The notes under the pieces were generated by a model. That model saw only the letters and a program-made list of their open reading frames with translations, was not told the DNA's origin and searched no databases. A program made the position numbers and the translations under genes. A stretch of 51,058 nt of DNA from Synergistaceae bacterium (GTDB lineage: Bacteria > Synergistota > Synergistia > Synergistales > Synergistaceae), in the NCBI GenBank assembly GCA_031263445.1, contig JAISFV010000156.1, forward strand, positions 1 through 51,058, read 5' to 3'. This document shows, piece after piece, positions 35,432-44,107 of the stretch; the stretch's first letter is position 1; every line of letters begins with the position of its first letter.

Positions 35432-36598
35432 ATGATCCAATCGTTTTCTGCGTATACGACCGAGGTAGATGACGCGGAGCGCGCAGTAGAAGAAATAGTC
35501 AGTCAGCTCGATTATGAAGGCAAACTCCTGAAAAACACGGTGGGGATTCTTGCGTGCTTTGCCGATTTCATAGAGACCGGCGTCGTAAAGGCCCTGTGCG
35601 ACACGCTCCCGTTCGATGTGCTGGGGATGACGACCATTGCAAGCGCGAGCTCCGGACAGTGGGGCGAGGCCATGCTGTGCATACTGGTGCTCACGAGCGA
35701 TGACGCGGAATTTGTCTCATGGTTCTCAGAGCCGGTGCCTGGGGATGATCCCTCCGCGCTGAGGCGTTCCTATGACGAAGCCGTGAGGGGCAGGGACGGG
35801 TGCCCTTCGCTGATGTTCAGCTTCTTCCCGTTGATGATTGACACCGGCGTTGATTTCTTTGTCGAGAGCATGGACGAGATCGCGGCAGGCGTGCCGATTT
35901 TTGGCTCGCTGCCTGTGGATCACAACCCAGATTACCGTGAGTCGCACGTTATATTTAACGGCGGAGCCTGGCGCGACCGCTGCGCCTTTCTTCTGATCTA
36001 CGGGAGCGTGGCGCCGCGTTTTTATACGGGGAACATCGGGGAAGGCAAACTGTTCCCGGCAGAGGGCACGATAACGGCCTCTAAGGGCAACATGATTCAA
36101 TCGGTCAACGAGAAACCGGCGATAGAGTACCTCCTCTCGCTCGGACTCACCAGAAATGAAAGCGGCGAAATAGAAGGCATCAACTCATTTCCCCTCATCG
36201 CTGATTTAAAAGACGGCGCCGAGCCGGTCGTTACCTCCATGTACGCCATGACGCCGGAGGGTTATGCCGTGTGCGGCAGAAAGATGCCGGTCGGCGCCAC
36301 GTTATCCATAGGGAGGTACTTTCCTGAGGAGATCGTCTCGACGTCCGCCAGCACCCTCGACAAAGCCCTGGATGGCGTTCAGTGCCATACGTTGCTTATT
36401 TTTTCCTGCGTCGGCCGCTGTTTTTCTCTGCTGTACGATCAATCCGCCGAGATGGAAATGGTGGTGGAAAGAATGGAGAATCGCGGCCTTTCTTATATGA
36501 TGGCCTATTCAGGCGGTGAGGTATGCCCTGTTCGCAAGGGCGATGCCGGGCTGTTAAACCGCGCTCACAGCAACACTTTTATCGTATGCGCTTTTTGA
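35432..36598 (+). CDS. FIST-domain sensory protein
   Basis: A 388-residue soluble protein made of FIST N (about 37-220) and FIST C (about 225-370) domains and nothing else. Recognisable stretches are VGILACFADFIETG, GVPIFGSLPVDHN and a late FSCVGRCFSLL. FIST domains are proposed to bind small ligands, perhaps amino acids, and are usually linked to signalling modules. It lies 15 bases after the glycogen synthase and 65 bases before a hybrid kinase with no periplasmic domain, so it may supply that kinase with a ligand signal. GGGGAGG supports the start at 35432. Confidence 0.85.
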   Translation: MIQSFSAYTTEVDDAERAVEEIVSQLDYEGKLLKNTVGILACFADFIETGVVKALCDTLPFDVLGMTTIASASSGQWGEAMLCILVLTSDDAEFVSWFSEPVPGDDPSALRRSYDEAVRGRDGCPSLMFSFFPLMIDTGVDFFVESMDEIAAGVPIFGSLPVDHNPDYRESHVIFNGGAWRDRCAFLLIYGSVAPRFYTGNIGEGKLFPAEGTITASKGNMIQSVNEKPAIEYLLSLGLTRNESGEIEGINSFPLIADLKDGAEPVVTSMYAMTPEGYAVCGRKMPVGATLSIGRYFPEEIVSTSASTLDKALDGVQCHTLLIFSCVGRCFSLLYDQSAEMEMVVERMENRGLSYMMAYSGGEVCPVRKGDAGLLNRAHSNTFIVCAF

Positions 36599-36663
36599 CG
36601 CGAGGCTGCGCGGCACATCCGCCCTTCCTGCGCGTCTGTTTGAGAAAGTGGTGATGTCAGTCA

Positions 36664-39429
36664 ATGCTTCAGGCGAATCAGGACGGACAAAAGAACTCAG
36701 GAACGGGATCAGAAGCCGGCAATCAGGAATTTAAAGCCCTGCGGGATGAGTGTGAGCAGCTCCGCAGGGAATACAAGCGCCACGAGCGTGAGTTGAAGCT
36801 CTTCCAGATGAGGCTGGAACGCATACGGAAGATGTCTGAGGCCACCGTTATCTTAAATCGCGTCGCGGCGGTCAAGCACTCTGAACTCGAACATTTTATC
36901 AACCTTATTATGCAAAATTCCCCGAACTTTATACTGATGTTCGACGCGGAGAACCGGCTCTCCTACTGCACCGACTCGTTTTTGCGCGGATGCGGCATAC
37001 CGACCGTCGGTTCGATCCGCGGGCTGCACTATCGCGAGTTGTTCGAGCTATACACGGAACATGAATTTGTTGAGATGATGGATTCGGTCATCGCCAGCTT
37101 TCACGGATCAAACAACGTCGTGGAATTTACAGAAATGCTGGACTTCGGCCATAGCGGCGTCCTGACCATTTGCAGCGTGCAGGTTGCGCCGATGGTGGGC
37201 GAAAATGTGGAACAGGCGGGATTTATGGTGTTTTTCCATGATGTGACGGAACTTATGGACGCCAAGAGGAAAGCCGATTACGCCAACGAGGCCAAGTCCT
37301 CCTTTCTGGCGCGGATGAGCCACGAGATGCGCACCCCGCTGAATACGATCATCGGGATGTCCGAGCTCATCTCGCGCAAAGACATCCCCAGGGGCATGGC
37401 CGAATACGTCTCCACCATTCAGCAGGCCGGGCATAACCTGCTTGTGATCATCAACGACGTCCTGGACTTCTCCAAGATCGAGGCAGGGCAGATGCGCGTC
37501 GTGCCGGAAAGATACTATTTCGCGTCCATGATCCACGACGTAGTGAACCTGACCCAGGTGCGGCTGCTGGGCAAACCGCTCGACTTCGTCGTGAGGGTGG
37601 ACAGCGACATCCCGGAGCAACTGCTGGGAGATGAGGTCCGCACGAAACAGATCCTGCTGAACCTCCTGAGCAACGCGGTCAAATACACTTACTCGGGACA
37701 CATATCGCTGGACGTGAGGTTCGAGGACGCGGGGAACGGGGACATCCGCTTCGTGTTCGTCGTAGGGGACAGCGGAGTCGGCATAAGGCAGACGGACCTG
37801 GACAGGCTCTTCGGGGACTTCGTGCGTATAGAGAACACCAGCATGAGGGAGGTGGAGGGGACGGGCCTCGGACTTGCCATAACGCGCAGCCTCTGCCGCG
37901 CGATGGGCGGGGATGTCTCAGTGAAGAGCGAGTACGGGATTGGCTCGACATTTACCGCGACGATAATCCAGACACCCCTCGCGGAAAGCGACAAAAAACT
38001 CGCGTCAGTGGAGAACGCGGCAGCCCGCAAGGTGCTAGTCCTGGAAGAAAGGCCGGTCTGCCTGGACTCGCTCTCGTACGCGCTGACCAACCTGGGGGTG
38101 AGCATGGAATCAGCCGAGAATCTGTCGGACTTCGCCGTGAAACTGGCAGGCGGCGGGTACGATTACGCGTTCGTCCCGTCAAAATACATCGCCGACAGCA
38201 TGCTCTACATCGGGAAAAGCCCGTCACGCACGGTGCTCGTGAACATGGTTGAGATGGATGACGTCTCGTCGTACAAAGACGTCAACAGCGTCACGATGCC
38301 CTTGTTCTGCATCAACGTCGCCAACGCCCTGAACGGCGTCACAGACGGTGATGTGTCGGCGCTCAGGAAGCACAGGCTGAGCTTCAGGATTCCCGAGGCG
38401 AAAGTGCTGATCGTCGACGATATCTCGACCAACCTCCGTGTGTCCAAGGAACTCCTGTCCCTTTACGGCCTGGAGGCCCACACCTGCCTGAGCGGCCAGG
38501 AGGCCATCAATCTCGCGCGCGCGAACCGGTACGACATCATTTTCATGGATCACATGATGCCTGGAATGGACGGCATAGAGGCGGCCTCCATCATAAGAGC
38601 GACAGATCCGGACGACGGTTACTACCGCGGCCTGCCGATCATAGCCCTGACCGCCAACGCTGTATCAGGGCAACGGGAGATGTTTTTGAGGAGCGGCATG
38701 AGTGATTTTCTGGCCAAGCCCATCGACCTCCAGAAGCTGGACTCCATCTTGCAAAAATGGCTTCCGAAAGAGATGCTGCTCGACCTGCGGAACGACGCCC
38801 CTGACGAATCTGCCGCAATGGGCCATGTGAGGCTTTTTGAGATACCAGGCGTGTCCGTGGAGACTGGGCTCGCCAACTCCGGAGGCTCGGTCGAGGCATA
38901 TTTGGACATACTTGACGTCTTCTGCACAGACATCGAGGAAAAGTCGAAGCAAATAGAGCAGTGCGCGGCAAACGGCGATCTAAGCCTGTACATGACGCTC
39001 GCCCACGCGTTCAAAGGAGCCTCGCGCAGCATCGGGGCAGCGGAGTTTGGCGATCTGGCGGCACAGATGGAGGGCGCGGCGCGGGCGGGAGACATGGACA
39101 CCATCGCCCTGGAAACCGGCGCGTTTCTCGCGTTCGCGCGTGAGCTGACCGGCAGCATACGAAATTCGATGAAGCTCAACGGCGCGCGCGGGCGGCAAAA
39201 CGGCGAGGATCTGACGCAATCCCGGATAGAGCCGCTGCGGTCAGCGCTCGAATGCATGGATATCTCGGCGGCAAACAGGCTAATAGTCGAGTACTCCGCC
39301 CTGCCTCTGAACGAGCGCGCGAGGAAAACCCTGTCAGACATAGAGAACCACGTCCTGATGTTCGACTATGACAAGGCTGTCGAAATAATGGACTCGATTT
39401 ATAGCGGGCAGGGGCGCGGGGGCGTGTGA
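36664..39429 (+). CDS. Hybrid histidine kinase: PAS-HisKA-HATPase-pseudoREC-REC-HPt
   Basis: A 921-residue cytoplasmic phosphorelay protein without membrane segments. A coiled coil (about 20-60) leads to a PAS domain (about 75-195), then HisKA with SHEMRTP (H220), and an ATPase domain with NLLSNAVKYT, DSGVGI and GTGLGLAI. Residues about 455-565 resemble a receiver but have EE where the acidic pocket is expected, so it looks inactive. A normal receiver follows with VDD and phosphoacceptor D629. An HPt domain carries H781 in LAHAFKGAS. A final about 90 residues are helical. The start at 36664 has no strong ribosome binding site. The likely final target is the response regulator/HD-GYP protein of the same locus; that is inferred. 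Confidence 0.9.
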   Translation: MLQANQDGQKNSGTGSEAGNQEFKALRDECEQLRREYKRHERELKLFQMRLERIRKMSEATVILNRVAAVKHSELEHFINLIMQNSPNFILMFDAENRLSYCTDSFLRGCGIPTVGSIRGLHYRELFELYTEHEFVEMMDSVIASFHGSNNVVEFTEMLDFGHSGVLTICSVQVAPMVGENVEQAGFMVFFHDVTELMDAKRKADYANEAKSSFLARMSHEMRTPLNTIIGMSELISRKDIPRGMAEYVSTIQQAGHNLLVIINDVLDFSKIEAGQMRVVPERYYFASMIHDVVNLTQVRLLGKPLDFVVRVDSDIPEQLLGDEVRTKQILLNLLSNAVKYTYSGHISLDVRFEDAGNGDIRFVFVVGDSGVGIRQTDLDRLFGDFVRIENTSMREVEGTGLGLAITRSLCRAMGGDVSVKSEYGIGSTFTATIIQTPLAESDKKLASVENAAARKVLVLEERPVCLDSLSYALTNLGVSMESAENLSDFAVKLAGGGYDYAFVPSKYIADSMLYIGKSPSRTVLVNMVEMDDVSSYKDVNSVTMPLFCINVANALNGVTDGDVSALRKHRLSFRIPEAKVLIVDDISTNLRVSKELLSLYGLEAHTCLSGQEAINLARANRYDIIFMDHMMPGMDGIEAASIIRATDPDDGYYRGLPIIALTANAVSGQREMFLRSGMSDFLAKPIDLQKLDSILQKWLPKEMLLDLRNDAPDESAAMGHVRLFEIPGVSVETGLANSGGSVEAYLDILDVFCTDIEEKSKQIEQCAANGDLSLYMTLAHAFKGASRSIGAAEFGDLAAQMEGAARAGDMDTIALETGAFLAFARELTGSIRNSMKLNGARGRQNGEDLTQSRIEPLRSALECMDISAANRLIVEYSALPLNERARKTLSDIENHVLMFDYDKAVEIMDSIYSGQGRGGV

Positions 39430-39911
39430 CCGGTTTGGCGAAAAAAACACCGAGGACGGCGGAAGAGCAACGCTCATACAACATGAGCCGCGTGAAGCAA
39501 AAGGACACGGACATAGAACTCACGCTGAGGAAACGCCTCTGGCGCGAGGGTATCCGCTACAGGAAAAATTACAGGAAACTCCCCGGCAGCCCCGATATCG
39601 CTATCACGAAATATCAGATAGCCATCTTCTGCGATGGCGAATTTTGGCATGGGAAGGGCTGGGAAATCAAGAGGCCTAAAATTCAGAGCAACCCGGAATA
39701 CTGGACTGCCAAGATCGAGCGCAATATGCGGCGCGACAGCGAAGCAGACCGGAAGCTGCAAAGGATGGGCTGGTGCGTCCTGCGGTTCTGGGGGGCTGAC
39801 ATCGAGAAGAATATCGACGCTTGCGTGGAAGAAGTGAAGGATGTCATCTTCCAAGTCCAGATTGACGCCAATGACACCGTGCCGGAATACCGACGCGAAG
39901 AGGAAGTTTAA
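39426..39911 (+). CDS. vsr: Very short patch repair endonuclease Vsr
   Basis: A 161-residue mismatch endonuclease that nicks T:G mismatches arising by deamination of 5-methylcytosine. RSYNMSRVKQKDT, RYRKNYRKLPGSPDI with the catalytic aspartate at about D57, and the IFCDGEFWHG zinc-site region match the family, though the usual cysteine of FxxGCFWH is E here. The GTG at 39426 overlaps the kinase stop; a TTG at 39435 is also possible. It belongs with the methyltransferase and endonuclease just downstream, which have their own promoter. Confidence 0.9.
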   Translation: MTGLAKKTPRTAEEQRSYNMSRVKQKDTDIELTLRKRLWREGIRYRKNYRKLPGSPDIAITKYQIAIFCDGEFWHGKGWEIKRPKIQSNPEYWTAKIERNMRRDSEADRKLQRMGWCVLRFWGADIEKNIDACVEEVKDVIFQVQIDANDTVPEYRREEEV

Positions 39912-39922
39912 GCGGTGTTGCG

Positions 39923-39951
39923 TTGACGCTGTAAAATAAAAATTTTACAAT
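39923..39951 (+). promoter_or_regulatory. Strong promoter for the methyltransferase with an overlapping palindrome
   Basis: TTGACG at 39923-39928 and TACAAT at 39946-39951 are spaced by exactly 17 bp. A perfect inverted repeat, TGTAAAAT (39930-39937) and ATTTTACA (39942-39949) with a 4-base A spacer, fills the region between the hexamers and covers most of the -10. It is well placed to be an operator, for example for autorepression by the methyltransferase or a controller protein. No separate controller gene is visible. Confidence 0.7.
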
Positions 39952-40036
39952 GCGAGGGGAAAATGTGACGGACGGCGATGGCTCTGTGCTGATTTCAAAG
40001 CAGATGTGACGGCTAAAAGCAAGGAGGGGGACAGCT

Positions 40037-41257
40037 ATGCTCAGTAAAAAATACAGGGATTCCCCCAAAAACCGAGACGTGATTTCTTTGTTTTCCGGAG
40101 CTATGGGGCTTGACATAGGGCTGTCCCAAGCCGGGTTAAATGTAAAAATCGGCCAGGACATGGATGGGGATTGCGTCGCGACAATGAAGGCAAACAGTCA
40201 TGGCGTGTTCGTCGGCGATATCAGGGGGATTAGCCCGGAACAGTTATTGGGCGCAACCGGCCTTTCCCCTGCGGAGCCATTCCTCGTATGTGGCGGTCCC
40301 CCCTGCCAGCCATTTTCAACGGCAGGGAAGCGCATGGGGATTGATGACCCACGCGGCAGCCTGTTCACGGATTTTATCCGCATGATCGACCATATCCGGC
40401 CAAGGTTTTTCATCATGGAAAATGTCAGGGGGCTGATGTCGGCTTCGGTTAAAAACCTTGCCGAAGAAGCCAGCCAGCGTATGCTGTTCGGTACTGCGAA
40501 AGTCAAAAAAAACGACAAGGGCCATGTGCTTGAAATAGTCTTGTCGGAGTTTGAAAAACTCGGATATAAAACGACGTATGGAATCCTTGACTCGGTAAAC
40601 TACGGGGTGCCGCAATTCAGGGAGCGTTTCGTATTGTTAGGGAGCAGAGACGGCGAGGATATTTTCCTGCCCTTCCCCACCCATTTCCAGACTCACCAGG
40701 ATTCAGCGTACCAGTGGGTGACACTCAAAACCGCGATAGCGGATTTGGAAAACAAAGAAGGGGAATGCACTTATTTCAGCCAGGAGCGATTAGATTTTTT
40801 GCGGATGGTGCCGGAGGGGGGGAACTGGCGGGATTTGCCGCTTGACAGCGTCGAAAAGGCAATGGGCGGAGCGTATAAATCAGGCGGCGGCAAGGTCGGT
40901 TTTTTCAGGCGGCTTTCATATAGCCAGCCCTCCCCGACCTTGGTCACTTCCCCTGTTCAAAAGGCATCTATGCTCTGCCACCCTAAAAAAGACAGGCCTC
41001 TTAGCGTCAGGGAATATGCGCGGATACAGCAATTCCCGGACGATTGGGTATTCTGCGGGAATATCGCGAGCAAATACCGGCAGATAGGCAACGCGGTCCC
41101 GATCGGCCTTGCGAGAGCGCTTGGCAAGGCAATAGTTTCTGTGGCAGAAGGGATGGCGACGGTGAAGACAAAACGCGTACGCGGGACTGACATTCATAGC
41201 AGAATTAAAAACGCGATAGAAATGGGGATTTGCAATGCCAGTCAATACCGCGTATGA
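40037..41257 (+). CDS. dcm: DNA (cytosine-5)-methyltransferase
   Basis: A 406-residue C5 cytosine methyltransferase. Motif I is LFSGAMGLDIG, motif IV is GGPPCQPF with the catalytic cysteine at C90, motif VI is MENV, motif VIII contains QFRER and motif X is QIGNAVP. The central target-recognition region (about 230-310) does not reveal the site. AAGGAGG precedes the ATG. It is a modification enzyme of a type II system: vsr lies upstream and a PmeII-like endonuclease overlaps its 3' end. Lower GC than the dcw region suggests horizontal transfer of the module. Confidence 0.94.
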   Translation: MLSKKYRDSPKNRDVISLFSGAMGLDIGLSQAGLNVKIGQDMDGDCVATMKANSHGVFVGDIRGISPEQLLGATGLSPAEPFLVCGGPPCQPFSTAGKRMGIDDPRGSLFTDFIRMIDHIRPRFFIMENVRGLMSASVKNLAEEASQRMLFGTAKVKKNDKGHVLEIVLSEFEKLGYKTTYGILDSVNYGVPQFRERFVLLGSRDGEDIFLPFPTHFQTHQDSAYQWVTLKTAIADLENKEGECTYFSQERLDFLRMVPEGGNWRDLPLDSVEKAMGGAYKSGGGKVGFFRRLSYSQPSPTLVTSPVQKASMLCHPKKDRPLSVREYARIQQFPDDWVFCGNIASKYRQIGNAVPIGLARALGKAIVSVAEGMATVKTKRVRGTDIHSRIKNAIEMGICNASQYRV

Positions 41258-41969
41258 CAAGAACGCGGTAGTCCAAGCGACTGCCGTCGCGCTTGACGAG
41301 TTTTATAAAAGCCTGATCGCTAACTTGAGCAACCTGAACATCAAGAAGGTCATGCGCCGAAAGAACCCTTATCTTTTCCGTGCCAAAGCCATGAATGGCG
41401 CGGCACAGATCGTTGACGCGCTTTTGTCGGCGTTCGTCTCTTCGTCCGAAGAGACGATATTCGGGAACGTGTTTTTCGAACCGATAGCGAGAGCCGCTTC
41501 AAAAGGCTATAAAGCATTGGCCGAAGGCGTGGATATCATGGTCGAGCGGGATGATACCATTTATGCTATCGCGGTGAAATCAGGTACGAGCGTATTTAAC
41601 GCCGATAGCCGCAAGAAGCAGGAACAAAATTTCATGGCTGCTCAAAAATTAGCGCAACAGGCGAAAAAACGTTTTGTGCCGATTGTTGGTTACGGATACG
41701 GAAAAAAGAGGCAAAGCGACAGGGGACGCCCGAAATTTTACACGGAACTTGCAGGACAGGATTTTTGGGAAGAGATCACTGGCGATAACGATTTTTACAT
41801 AGAACTCATCAGAATTATGGACAAATTGCCAGAAAAATATATAAAAGAATTTGAAGTAGCTTATCATAAAACGGCCAACCGCCTTGTAAAAGAGTTTACA
41901 AACGAATTCTGCGCGGAAGACGGCGCTATCGACTGGGAAAAACTCGCTCTGTTCAATTCGGGCAGATAG
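41235..41969 (+). CDS. PmeII-like type II restriction endonuclease
   Basis: A 244-residue protein whose pattern KNPYLFRAK, SSSEETIFGNVFFEPIA, VKSG and FYTELAGQDFWEEITG resembles the PmeII family of type II endonucleases. The probable catalytic centre is D100 with K115 (AIAVKSG), where the family has a hydrophobic residue rather than glutamate before the lysine. It overlaps the methyltransferase by 23 bases, which couples cutting to prior translation of the protective methylase. The recognition sequence cannot be read from the protein. Confidence 0.8.
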   Translation: MPVNTAYDKNAVVQATAVALDEFYKSLIANLSNLNIKKVMRRKNPYLFRAKAMNGAAQIVDALLSAFVSSSEETIFGNVFFEPIARAASKGYKALAEGVDIMVERDDTIYAIAVKSGTSVFNADSRKKQEQNFMAAQKLAQQAKKRFVPIVGYGYGKKRQSDRGRPKFYTELAGQDFWEEITGDNDFYIELIRIMDKLPEKYIKEFEVAYHKTANRLVKEFTNEFCAEDGAIDWEKLALFNSGR

Positions 41970-42091
41970 CTCCGCTCGGATGATTCGCTTTCAGCCTCAT
42001 CAATTGCCTGGCGGTCGCGGCCATGCTTGTTGCGGACATTTTCTCAGGCGGGTTTTATAGGAGGACATTACACAGACGAATGACATTCCTG

Positions 42092-42124
42092 ACGTTTAAT
42101 GCTACGCTCTTGCGCATTAAACGT
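42092..42124 (+). promoter_or_regulatory. Perfect 11-bp hairpin in the 185-base gap before the helix-hairpin-helix gene
   Basis: ACGTTTAATGC at 42092-42102 pairs exactly with GCATTAAACGT at 42114-42124 around an 11-base loop. There is no T-run. It may terminate the restriction operon or act in the 5' leader of the next gene. Nothing else is seen between 41970 and 42154 apart from a 40-codon open frame from 42023 without a ribosome binding site. Confidence 0.4.
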
Positions 42125-42154
42125 TATAAACTGCGGCAAAGGGGAGGATGATCC

Positions 42155-42421
42155 GTGTCCATGGCAAACAGAGCTAGATCAGAGCTTGAACTGATCCCGG
42201 GCGTCGGGGAAAACATGGCGCGGCACCTGATAAACGCCGGGTACCCCACGATAGAGTCCCTCAAGGGGCAAGACCCGGAAGAGATTTACAGGAAAGACTG
42301 CGCGTATCAAGGCTGCCGGGTGGACAGATGCGCCCTGTACGTCTATCGCCTCGCCGTCTATTTTGCCGAGAACGAGACGCTTGACCCGGAGAAACTGAAA
42401 TGGTGGAACTGGAAGGATTGA
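42155..42421 (+). CDS. Helix-hairpin-helix protein (Cdd1-like)
   Basis: An 88-residue protein with a helix-hairpin-helix, IPGVGENMARHLINAGY, followed by a short C-terminal segment with C-x3-GCRVDRC and ending KWWNWKD. This matches the family annotated as pathogenicity locus Cdd1, which has no proven function but is a probable DNA-binding fold. GGGGAGG at 42142-42148 supports the GTG at 42155; an ATG lies two codons later. A terminator follows. It stands alone and need not be related to the restriction genes upstream. Confidence 0.85.
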   Translation: MSMANRARSELELIPGVGENMARHLINAGYPTIESLKGQDPEEIYRKDCAYQGCRVDRCALYVYRLAVYFAENETLDPEKLKWWNWKD

Positions 42422-42587
42422 AGCAACCGCGTCGGGTTCCGTTTCGAGAGCACTGGGCGGAAGGCGGTGCAGCCTACTGAGAAAAACCCGTTCTGTCCAA
42501 TCCTGGCAGACAGCCCGCACAGACAGTTCACCCATGTGTCTGAGAGACGACATGCCCCCGGTTAGAGACGACACTGACGCCAGCCCC

Positions 42588-42607
42588 GCGCCCTGCGGGC
42601 GTTTTTT
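42588..42607 (+). terminator. Rho-independent terminator after the helix-hairpin-helix gene
   Basis: A short GC stem, CGCCC (42589-42593) with GGGCG (42597-42601), a 3-base loop and six T at 42602-42607. It lies about 165 bases after the stop. The rest of the 342-base gap before tolC contains two copies of AGAGACGACA upstream and a palindrome near 42709 downstream. Confidence 0.7.
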
Positions 42608-42708
42608 GTATATTTGTACAGTGCCGCAAATGAGGAAAAGAACGATGAACTGAGCGTGACAGACTGTAAAATTGTGTTAAAGCAGGGGTGACGCTTCCGC
42701 CGATTTGA

Positions 42709-42728
42709 ACTATCATTGTGCCGATAGT
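42709..42728 (+). promoter_or_regulatory. Palindrome upstream of the efflux operon, possible operator
   Basis: ACTATC (42709-42714) and GATAGT (42723-42728) form an inverted repeat with an 8-base spacer, 35 bases before the tolC start. A TTGAAC overlaps the left arm. Such a 20-bp site could bind a dimeric repressor of the efflux operon, but none is encoded in the window. Confidence 0.3.
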
Positions 42729-42763
42729 GTTGCCAGCCAGCGCATGGATTCGGAGGTTTTTTT

Positions 42764-44107
42764 ATGATGCGTCGTCTTTGCCTTAAATATTTTCACCGTT
42801 TTCAATGCTTGCAATACAGCCTTGCGGCCGCCCTCTCCGTCATCGCCATTTTGTTTTTCCCGTCTGACGCCCTTTCAGCCGTATCAGCGGATCGGCCTGC
42901 GGCATCGTCGGCGCTGCCTGACGGGACGGTCACGCTCGAAGAGTGCCTGCGGATCGCGCTGGACTTGAACCCCGGACTCGCGGAGACAAAAAGCGGCATC
43001 GACTCGCAGGCTGCGCGCGTGAGGGAGGCCGCCGCCGCCTCCAGGCCGCAGGTCGGCTTGTCGTCCTCCTATGGCTATACGCACACCGGGAACGCCGAGC
43101 AGGGTTCGATAAACACCGGCTTCACTCTCCGTCAGTCGATCTTCGACTGGGGCAGGGCAGATCTTTCGGTCAGGGGGGCGTCCCTGGAACTGGAGGCCAA
43201 GACGCTCGACCGCGCAAACGACGTCCAGGGGGTCTTAGCCCAAGTGACGGACGCTTATTACATGGTCAACAGGAGCGCCCGCAACCTCATGATAGCTACT
43301 GAACGGGTGGGCAACTACGAAAAAAGGCTGAAGTGGGCGAAGGATTTTTACGCCGCCGGGGCGAAAGCGAAGATAGACGTCACGAAAGCCGAAACGGATC
43401 TCGCCAACGCGAGGCTCGACCTCGTGCAGGCAAACGGGGCCTCCGCCAAGGCACTGTCCGGCCTTTCACACTCCATGGGCGCGGCAGAGTGGACGCCGCC
43501 GGGCGTGGAGGATCTTCTGGAGTACACTAGCTACGACATTGCCGCAGAAGAGGCTGTGAACACGGCGCTTGGATCACGGACGGATCTTATGGCGCAGGAG
43601 GTCAGGCTACAGGAGGCGCGGACGAGCCTCTCGCTCGCCTCGAAGGGCCTGTCGCCATCGTTCTCGGGCAGTGCGGGCTATTCCTTCTACGGCGAGAGCG
43701 ACCCGTTCGGCCAGAAGGAGTGGCGCCTGTCAGCCGGCATCGAAATACCGTTGTCGGACGGCGGTTTGACGAGGGAGAGGGTAAGAGGCGCGGAGGCTGA
43801 TCTCGCAGGAGCGGAGTCCCGTCTGGCCGCGATGAGGCAGGACATCATCCTGGCAGCGCGCAACGCGCACTCCTCGCTAGCGGAGGCGAGGGAGGCGGTG
43901 GCGGCGGCCAGGGAGGTTGAACGCCAGGCGGGCGAGACGCTGAATCTGGCGTTAGGCCGCTACGGCGCCGGGGTTGGCGAGTCACTGGAGATATCTGACG
44001 CAGTAGACGGGTATGCACAGGCCAGGGTGCGGGTCGTCACGGCGCTCTATGATCTGAAGTCCGCCGAGATCAATTTAAAGAGGACGATGGGAGTTATTTC
44101 GCAATGA
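42764..44107 (+). CDS. tolC: TolC-family outer membrane efflux protein
   Basis: A 447-residue outer-membrane channel protein. A long signal peptide (basic, then hydrophobic to about residue 40) is followed by two outer membrane efflux repeats, each with long coiled-coil alpha-hairpins; VTLEECLRIALDLNPGLAE is the typical first helix and LRQSIFDWGRADLSV a strand region. It forms the exit duct for the MacAB pump encoded downstream (4-base overlap). GGAGG precedes two possible starts, 42764 and 42767. Its presence shows the cell has an outer membrane. Confidence 0.9.
   Translation: MMRRLCLKYFHRFQCLQYSLAAALSVIAILFFPSDALSAVSADRPAASSALPDGTVTLEECLRIALDLNPGLAETKSGIDSQAARVREAAAASRPQVGLSSSYGYTHTGNAEQGSINTGFTLRQSIFDWGRADLSVRGASLELEAKTLDRANDVQGVLAQVTDAYYMVNRSARNLMIATERVGNYEKRLKWAKDFYAAGAKAKIDVTKAETDLANARLDLVQANGASAKALSGLSHSMGAAEWTPPGVEDLLEYTSYDIAAEEAVNTALGSRTDLMAQEVRLQEARTSLSLASKGLSPSFSGSAGYSFYGESDPFGQKEWRLSAGIEIPLSDGGLTRERVRGAEADLAGAESRLAAMRQDIILAARNAHSSLAEAREAVAAAREVERQAGETLNLALGRYGAGVGESLEISDAVDGYAQARVRVVTALYDLKSAEINLKRTMGVISQ

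Noticed and set aside
40037-41969. Larger phage-defence island around the restriction-modification genes
   Set aside because: Only vsr, methyltransferase and endonuclease are present; neighbours are a sensor kinase and an unrelated small DNA-binding protein. No further defence genes, integrase or CRISPR repeats were seen.
42023-42151. A 40-odd-codon frame between the endonuclease and the helix-hairpin-helix gene
   Set aside because: No ribosome binding site, very basic composition, and it runs through a perfect hairpin.
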